This document shows positions 30,634 through 35,637 of a stretch of DNA of 35,637 bases, piece after piece. Position 1 is the stretch's first letter, and each line of letters begins with the position of its first letter. Below the pieces are notes generated by a model, which was not told the origin of the DNA, did no database searches, and worked only from the letters and a program-made list of their open reading frames with translations. Source of the DNA: Bacillota bacterium (GTDB taxonomy: Bacteria; Bacillota; Limnochordia; Darwinibacteriales; Darwinibacteriaceae); the NCBI GenBank assembly GCA_012518645.1, contig JAAYRS010000117.1, positions 1 to 35,637 of the forward strand. Reading direction: 5' to 3'. The position numbers and the translations under genes are program-made.

Positions 30634-31941
30634 ATGCGGGAATCCATTATACCTGAAAGATTGCGAAATAAAAAGAAGGAGCGCAGGCAAGAAGGAAGCG
30701 GGAAACAGTTCAGCTTGCTCCTTTTTGCTTTGCTCACCCTAGCTTTAACGGCCTTCGGGGCTTATTATTTTCTTATTCCCAAACAAGAAAGTTTCCGGCT
30801 GGATTTTTACACTTATAGCGAAGTAGGCACCGCGGATTTTCTAGAGGCTTTGACAGTTAAAGGGACAATTGTCCCTAAAAAAATAGTGGTGCTTGAAACC
30901 AAAATCGCCGGGGTTATTGAAGAGATTTTAGTCCAGGAAGGCCAAGATGTGGATTTAGGCGATCCTCTCTTCACCTTGTATTCCTCGGAAATAGTGGCAG
31001 AAAAAAATGATGCGGAAACTGAATTAAATGAAGCTAAAATCCGGCTAGCCCAGTTAGGCTTAGATCAAGAATTGGAAATGGGAAATGAACGGATGAAAAT
31101 TCTTGATGCGGAGAAAGGCTTGGAAAGGGCCAGGGACAACCTAGGGCTGCAGCAGGTACTTTATAATTACGGTTCTATTCCCCGGATTGAACTAGAAAAA
31201 GCGGAACAAGAGGTTGAAGCCGCCGAACGGCGGTTAATCCAGAGTAAACGGGAAATGGAATTCCTGGGCCGTAAACATAGTGCTGATCAGACAGCTTTGG
31301 AAAAGACGGTAAGGATCAATGAAGACAAGTTGGCCCGGGCAATGGAAAAAATGGAAAACTTCACAGTCAGGGCCCCCTTCCCGGGACGGGTTTTATCCCT
31401 GAAAATTCCCACTAACCGGATCGTAACGGCCCACCAGGAATTAGGGGAACTGGCGGATTTAAGGGAACAGGCAGTGGAACTTCTGGCAGCACCGGGCCAA
31501 ACGGAGCGTTTTGGGCCGGGGAGCGAAGTTACCATTACCCTTGGACAAACCAAGTACAAAGGGGAAGTATCATATATCGCTCCTCAAGCCAAACAGGGCG
31601 CCGATGGCTCTACGGTCTTGGTCCGGGTTGATTTTCTAGAAGAAGCCTCTCATTTACGCCCTAACAGCGCTGTAACGGCAGACGTCCATCTGCGGCTGCA
31701 TAAAGACAGCCCGTTTTTACCCCGCGGTGCTTACCTAACCAGCGGGCAGCAGCTTTTTGTTTACGTTATCGACGGTCAAACCGCTAAGCGCCGGGAGGTG
31801 CAGTTCGGTCTCATCCAAGGCAGTGCCATTCAAATCTTAAGGGGGCTGGAACCGGGAGAAAAAGTGATTGTAAGTTCTTACGACGAATTCCGGCATTTGG
31901 AGGAAATAAAGATTAAGCCTGAAGGGGGGCATTCTTTATGA
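30634..31941 (+). CDS. Membrane fusion protein (HlyD/MacA-type adaptor)
   Basis: A 435-residue protein with a short cytoplasmic end, one membrane helix (FSLLLFALLTLALTAFGAYY, about 26-45), a lipoyl half (KIAGVIEEILVQEGQDVDLG), a long alpha-helical hairpin (about 125-235), the second lipoyl half (VRAPFPGRVLSLKI) and beta-barrel/proximal domains. Such adaptors bridge an inner membrane pump to an outer membrane channel. It is the first gene of a tight operon with an ABC ATPase, two TolC-like proteins and a permease. Confidence 0.9.
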   Translation: MRESIIPERLRNKKKERRQEGSGKQFSLLLFALLTLALTAFGAYYFLIPKQESFRLDFYTYSEVGTADFLEALTVKGTIVPKKIVVLETKIAGVIEEILVQEGQDVDLGDPLFTLYSSEIVAEKNDAETELNEAKIRLAQLGLDQELEMGNERMKILDAEKGLERARDNLGLQQVLYNYGSIPRIELEKAEQEVEAAERRLIQSKREMEFLGRKHSADQTALEKTVRINEDKLARAMEKMENFTVRAPFPGRVLSLKIPTNRIVTAHQELGELADLREQAVELLAAPGQTERFGPGSEVTITLGQTKYKGEVSYIAPQAKQGADGSTVLVRVDFLEEASHLRPNSAVTADVHLRLHKDSPFLPRGAYLTSGQQLFVYVIDGQTAKRREVQFGLIQGSAIQILRGLEPGEKVIVSSYDEFRHLEEIKIKPEGGHSL

Positions 31942-32660
31942 TCAGGTTAGAGGCCATCAGCAAAGAGTATTCTCTGGGGGACGTTAAGATTAGGGCCTTG
32001 GATGACATTTTTTTGGAGATTAAAAGGGGGGAGTTTCTCTCCGTTATGGGACCTTCCGGTTCCGGAAAATCTACTTTATTAAATATTCTGGGTGTCCTAG
32101 ATCAGCCCACCGGAGGCGCCTATTATTTAGAAAATGTGGATATTACAGAACTGCGTGATCGGGAATTAGCCCGAATCCGCAATCGCCATTTTGGTTTTAT
32201 CTTCCAAAGCTATAACCTATTTCCGGAATTAAGCGCTTTAGAAAACGTTATGGTGCCCTTAATATATGCTGGGAAAACCAAAAAAGATCGCTCCAAAAGA
32301 GCCAGGATGCTCTTGGAGGAGGTGGAGATGGGCCATCGCCTCCATCATTTCCCCAATCAGCTTTCAGGGGGCGAACAGCAGCGGGTGGCTATTGCCAGGG
32401 CCTTGGCCAACAACCCCGCCCTAATTTTGGCCGATGAACCAACGGGTAATTTGGCCAGTGAGCAGAGTAAAGAAATAATGGGGCTTTTGCAGGGGCTGAA
32501 CAGCGAGGGGACCACTGTTGTTATCGTCACCCATGATCCCCGAATCAGTGCCTACGGAAAACGTGTGGTGGAGCTTAAAGACGGAGGAATTATCTCTGAT
32601 CAGCTAATAGTATTCAATAGTTACGGAGGTGCCGGCAGTGCTGAAGAAAATGCGCCGTAA
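31938..32660 (+). CDS. ABC transporter ATPase (MacB/LolD type)
   Basis: A 240-residue ATPase. Walker A is [13 protein letters not shown]-loop [16 protein letters not shown], signature [16 protein letters not shown], Walker [12 protein letters not shown] and switch His VTHDPR. The motifs are those of the MacB/FtsE/LolD branch, which works with FtsX-type permeases, in line with the permease fragment downstream. It starts by overlapping the adaptor stop (ATGA). Confidence 0.95.
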   Translation: MIRLEAISKEYSLGDVKIRALDDIFLEIKRGEFLSVMGPSGSGKSTLLNILGVLDQPTGGAYYLENVDITELRDRELARIRNRHFGFIFQSYNLFPELSALENVMVPLIYAGKTKKDRSKRARMLLEEVEMGHRLHHFPNQLSGGEQQRVAIARALANNPALILADEPTGNLASEQSKEIMGLLQGLNSEGTTVVIVTHDPRISAYGKRVVELKDGGIISDQLIVFNSYGGAGSAEENAP

Positions 32661-33705
32661 AGCCTTCTTTGTCCTATTCTTTTTACTTTTAAGTTTTTTG
32701 GCTGCGGAAGCGCAAGAGCTGGAATTAACCGTGAAGGATGCGGTTGCTCTAGCCCTAGAACATAATCTTGATTTTCGAATGGTTTTCTTAGATTGGCAGC
32801 AGGCTCAACAGGCTTTGGAAAGGGCCCAATTTGTTGGTGATCGGGAAATGACGGCGGCAGCAGAAAAAGAATGGCTGCAGGCGGATAAAACCTACAGAGA
32901 AAGCAGGGAAAACCTGGCTAATGTGGTCCGCAGCGCTTATCAAGAGATTCTCCAAAGGGAGAGGGAAGCTGCTGATCGTCTGGCAGCTAAAGAACGGGCG
33001 GAAGCGCAACTGAAAATCGATGAAAGCAAATACGAGGCGGGACTGTTGTCCAGCCTGGATATCCAGCGCACAAAGCACAGCCTGCATAACGCCGAATTTA
33101 GTTATCAAACGGCGCTGGTTAATTTGGCAACCAATCGTTTGCAATTCAACGAGCTCCTTGGTTTGGATTTAGGGCAGGAGCTGCTGCTGACAGAAAGCCT
33201 TCTTTTGGATTTCCTACCTTTTGATTTTACTTTAGAAGAGTGTTTTTTGCTGGCCTTAAAATTGGACGAGGGGGTTCTTCAGGCAAAAGAAGGCTTGAAG
33301 AAAGCGAAGGAAAAGGTCTTAGCTGCCCAAAGCCCCTTTACCCCTTTGGTAGAACAAGAGCAAGCTCTAGTGGCAGAAGAAAAAGCAAAAATCCACTTGG
33401 TGAAGGCTAAAAACGCCCTTTATTTCGAAATTCGGGCCGATTATTATAACCTAGAGGCTTTAGCCCATCTGGTGCAGGCTAAAGAGCGGGAAATAGAGCT
33501 GGAGCGAAAAACCCTCCAGGCGGAAGAAAGTAAATATAAAGCCGGAGTGATCAGCAATGCTCAAATCCTGGCCCAACAGGAGAAATTAGCTGCGGTGGAA
33601 CAAGAATACAGTGACGCCCTGCTCCAGTACAGCTTAAACCGAATCAAACTGCTGCAAAATATGGGTAGGGGCGAAATTCTCCGGGGTGAAGAAAATGAAA
33701 ACTGA
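32638..33705 (+). CDS. Short TolC-like coiled-coil protein, beta strands not evident
   Basis: A 355-residue exported protein with an N-terminal signal ([20 protein letters not shown]) and two TolC-like repeats: KYEAGLLSSLDIQRTKHSLH and KYKAGVISNAQILAQQEKLA both match the helical turn motif. The stretches between the helices that form the outer-membrane beta strands in TolC are only short, charged linkers, so it may form a helical tube with no beta-barrel. The start is GTG at 32638, seven bases after ACGGAGGT. It overlaps the ATPase gene by 23 bases. Confidence 0.78.
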   Translation: MLKKMRRKAFFVLFFLLLSFLAAEAQELELTVKDAVALALEHNLDFRMVFLDWQQAQQALERAQFVGDREMTAAAEKEWLQADKTYRESRENLANVVRSAYQEILQREREAADRLAAKERAEAQLKIDESKYEAGLLSSLDIQRTKHSLHNAEFSYQTALVNLATNRLQFNELLGLDLGQELLLTESLLLDFLPFDFTLEECFLLALKLDEGVLQAKEGLKKAKEKVLAAQSPFTPLVEQEQALVAEEKAKIHLVKAKNALYFEIRADYYNLEALAHLVQAKEREIELERKTLQAEESKYKAGVISNAQILAQQEKLAAVEQEYSDALLQYSLNRIKLLQNMGRGEILRGEENEN

Positions 33706-35002
33706 AGGATCCAAGCTTTCCTTGATTATTTTAGTATTGGTTTTAAGCTGGAATTGGCCCCTAGAAGGGGCGACCCGGGAAATTAACTCACTAGGACTAG
33801 GCCTGGAACAGGCTTTGGAGTTAGCTTTTAGCCGCAGTCCCCGCTACTCTTTGTTTCTGCGGGAATGGGAGATTAGGGAAAAACAAGCCCAAGCGGCCAA
33901 AGGCCCCGCTTTTAAGGTGAGTGTAACCCCGATGGAAATAGAAAACGGTGCTTGGGAAAAACCTCGGGGCCGGATTAATCTCAGCCTACCTTTAGGTTCG
34001 GCTGTTGATTTGGGCGCCTCTTTAAGTTTTAAATTTGATCAAAGAAAATTAGAAGCCGTCCCGGAGGGTTCTATAAATTTAGATTACAGCTTCTTTGCTC
34101 AAGAAAAGGAGCCGCAATCGCCGGCGGAAAGGGGCTTACTGGATCAAAAAAACGCGTTGGTGCTGGAGGTTACGGATCTTTTAATTGAATTAAAAAGCAA
34201 ACTCAACCTAGAGGAATACCTGCAAAAAAGGTATGAGTTTTTACAAAAGTCCCTTTGGGCCGCCGGCCTTACCCCTAATTACAGCGATCTAAGCCTTAAG
34301 GCTGAAATAAGGGGGGCGGTTCAGGACTTGGCCCATTTACGGGGTGAAATTGATCTGCTGCAAGTAAAGCTGGACTCTCAATTGCAAACGGGAACAACTG
34401 CTTATCAGCCGTCTATAACCGTAAGGGATCCGGAGTTTGTTCTCGATTTTGCAGCCTATCAAAAGGAATTATTCGCATTTAACCCCAATTTACGGTTGGC
34501 GCGGGAAAAACTGAAAGCCGCCGAGGCGGAGTTAACCCAGGTGAAAAAAACCAGGGGCTGGGACCTTAAAGCCCGGGGCCAAATTAATCTGGACACCACT
34601 TGGAGTATAGGGTTAACAGCCAAAAAAGAATTTTCCTCGCCTGGGGTTAGGCTGCAGGAACTGGAGTTGGAGCTGGCTCAAGCAGAGCTTGCTTTAGAAG
34701 AACAGGAACTGAGCCTGAAAAACCAGCTGAGGGAAGCCCTGCAAAGGGTGGATTCCGCTTTAACCAATATTGAACTGCAGGCAGAACACCTAGCAGAGGC
34801 CCAAGAAGATTTAGCATATACTCAACGTCAATTCCAGGTTGGTTTGGCAGCTGAATTGACCTTGAAAGAAGGGGAGCTGGCGGTGCAAAAGGCGCGGTTT
34901 GAGTACGCTAATGCCCAATTTAACTATGTCCAAAGCGTCTTGCGCCTCTATGGGCAATGCGGACGCGATTTAAGGCAGGAAGTTAAAAAATTGATGAAGT
35001 AG
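33695..35002 (+). CDS. TolC-like outer membrane efflux protein
   Basis: A 435-residue protein with a hydrophobic signal (LSLIILVLVLSWNWPLEGAT), helical repeats and two possible beta hairpins (GRINLSLPLGSAVDLGASLS, then LKARGQINLDTTWSIGLTAK). The helical turn motif FQVGLAAELTLKEGELAVQK lies near the C-terminus. Unlike its neighbour it could span an outer membrane. ATG at 33695 follows GGGGTG by six bases. A GTG at 33686 is a weaker alternative. It overlaps the end of the previous gene. Confidence 0.8.
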   Translation: MKTEGSKLSLIILVLVLSWNWPLEGATREINSLGLGLEQALELAFSRSPRYSLFLREWEIREKQAQAAKGPAFKVSVTPMEIENGAWEKPRGRINLSLPLGSAVDLGASLSFKFDQRKLEAVPEGSINLDYSFFAQEKEPQSPAERGLLDQKNALVLEVTDLLIELKSKLNLEEYLQKRYEFLQKSLWAAGLTPNYSDLSLKAEIRGAVQDLAHLRGEIDLLQVKLDSQLQTGTTAYQPSITVRDPEFVLDFAAYQKELFAFNPNLRLAREKLKAAEAELTQVKKTRGWDLKARGQINLDTTWSIGLTAKKEFSSPGVRLQELELELAQAELALEEQELSLKNQLREALQRVDSALTNIELQAEHLAEAQEDLAYTQRQFQVGLAAELTLKEGELAVQKARFEYANAQFNYVQSVLRLYGQCGRDLRQEVKKLMK

Positions 35003-35016
35003 AGAGGTTGAGCAGC

Positions 35017-35637
35017 TTGTCTTTTCTGGATCAGCTAAAATGGTCCCTGCGCCATTTTAAACGGCAACTTGTGGAGTCATTTTTAATAATTTTAGCTATT
35101 GCCTTGGGCGTTGCTGTTATCGTCACAGTTCTCACCCTATTTTTATCGGCCGGGAGGCAGTTTTCCGCGGTGGGACTGGAAGATTATTTCCGTACTTTCC
35201 AAGTAGTGAGCAAATTGGAAGGAACCTCCCGGGAAACCCCCCCCTTGGTATTGATCGGGTCAGAAGGTTTACCCGATAGAGATTGGGAAACTACATTGGG
35301 GGAAATAGAAGAGCTGCAAAATAATCTTCCTCCCGATATGCACGTTTTCGTGGAAACAATTTGGCTGGTCCAGACCCCCCTGCTCCAGGAAACCGAAAGG
35401 GAGGAAGATAATGATTGGTTCGGCTGGACGGAGGGCAACAGCATTTTTTTAACAGGTACAACGCAAAGGTACTTTTCCTTTAAGGAGATGTCTCTGCACA
35501 GCGGCAATTGGTTTTTAGCCGAGGACGTTGAAAACCAAAATAAAGTTGTGATAATAACCAGCCAATTAGCAGCAAGGCTTTTCGGGGAGGAGGAGCCTCT
35601 AGGAAAAACCCTGCCCATTAAGGCGGGCGAAGACCTA
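35017..35637 (+). CDS. FtsX/MacB-type ABC permease (cut by the window end)
   Basis: 207 residues are visible without a stop. They comprise LSFLDQLKWSLRHFKRQLVE, a membrane helix (FLIILAIALGVAVIVTVLTL) and the start of a large extracytoplasmic domain with the MacB-PCD feature VVIITSQLAARLFGEEEPLG then KTLPIKAGEDL. The TTG at 35017 follows AGAGGT, 15 bases after the TolC gene. It would pair with the ATPase at 31938 to form a MacB-like or DevC-like exporter. The remaining helices lie past the edge. Confidence 0.85.
   Translation, partial: MSFLDQLKWSLRHFKRQLVESFLIILAIALGVAVIVTVLTLFLSAGRQFSAVGLEDYFRTFQVVSKLEGTSRETPPLVLIGSEGLPDRDWETTLGEIEELQNNLPPDMHVFVETIWLVQTPLLQETEREEDNDWFGWTEGNSIFLTGTTQRYFSFKEMSLHSGNWFLAEDVENQNKVVIITSQLAARLFGEEEPLGKTLPIKAGEDL

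Overview
The window carries bacterial chromosomal DNA with mid-range base composition by eye (no count was made). It most likely comes from a spore-forming member of the Firmicutes (Clostridia-like or Limnochordia-like). The evidence is the Firmicute-type order of the ribosomal/alpha operon running into the ecfA1-ecfA2-ecfT-truA-rplM-rpsI block, the germination pair sleB-ypeB, and Gram-positive style ribosome binding sites with many GTG and TTG starts. Against a plain monoderm, the right end holds a membrane-fusion protein, an ABC transporter and two TolC-like proteins, and there is also a large RND pump. A two-membrane (diderm) spore former is therefore the best reading, but that is inference.

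Layout. (1) 1-7180: last codons of map, a KOW-domain ribosomal-type protein, infA, rpmJ, rpsM, rpsK, rpoA, rplQ, the ECF vitamin-transporter energising module, truA, then a promoter, a possible leader, rplM, rpsI and a terminator. rpsD is not between rpsK and rpoA. (2) 7154-9672: on the minus strand, a class A penicillin-binding protein in which nearly every catalytic motif is altered, a possible small gene behind it, and a divergent intergenic region with a 20-bp perfect palindrome. (3) 9672-14024: an S9 peptidase, a thioredoxin gene broken by an internal stop, a GPH-type MFS transporter, and a decayed HTH regulator/membrane protein pair. (4) 14025-19039: a minus-strand RND transporter, divergent from sleB-ypeB. 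(5) 19036-23518: a minus-strand operon imuB-like / DUF6504-like / dnaE2-like, driven by a consensus sigma-A promoter carrying two perfect Firmicute LexA (DinR) boxes. This is an SOS mutasome cassette. (6) 23540-27957: a PhnP-like metallo-hydrolase, a YpiB-like protein, signal peptidase I, a DUF502 membrane protein, a peptidase T gene with one in-frame TAG, and a FlaG-like protein. (7) 28034-30441: promoter, DUF1538 membrane protein, PII-like protein, a small membrane protein, an aldo/keto reductase and a terminator. (8) 30634-end: an efflux or export operon of adaptor, ABC ATPase, two tandem TolC-like proteins and an ABC permease cut by the window edge.

The observations most worth following are the catalytically degenerate class A PBP, the SOS-controlled ImuB/DnaE2 cassette in which the Y-family protein is catalytically dead but keeps a clamp-binding motif, and the paired outer-membrane factors of which the first seems to lack beta strands. 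Three genes (thioredoxin, HTH regulator, peptidase T) carry single in-frame stop codons inside otherwise well-kept reading frames. They may be real decay or assembly errors, and the sequence alone cannot decide between them.
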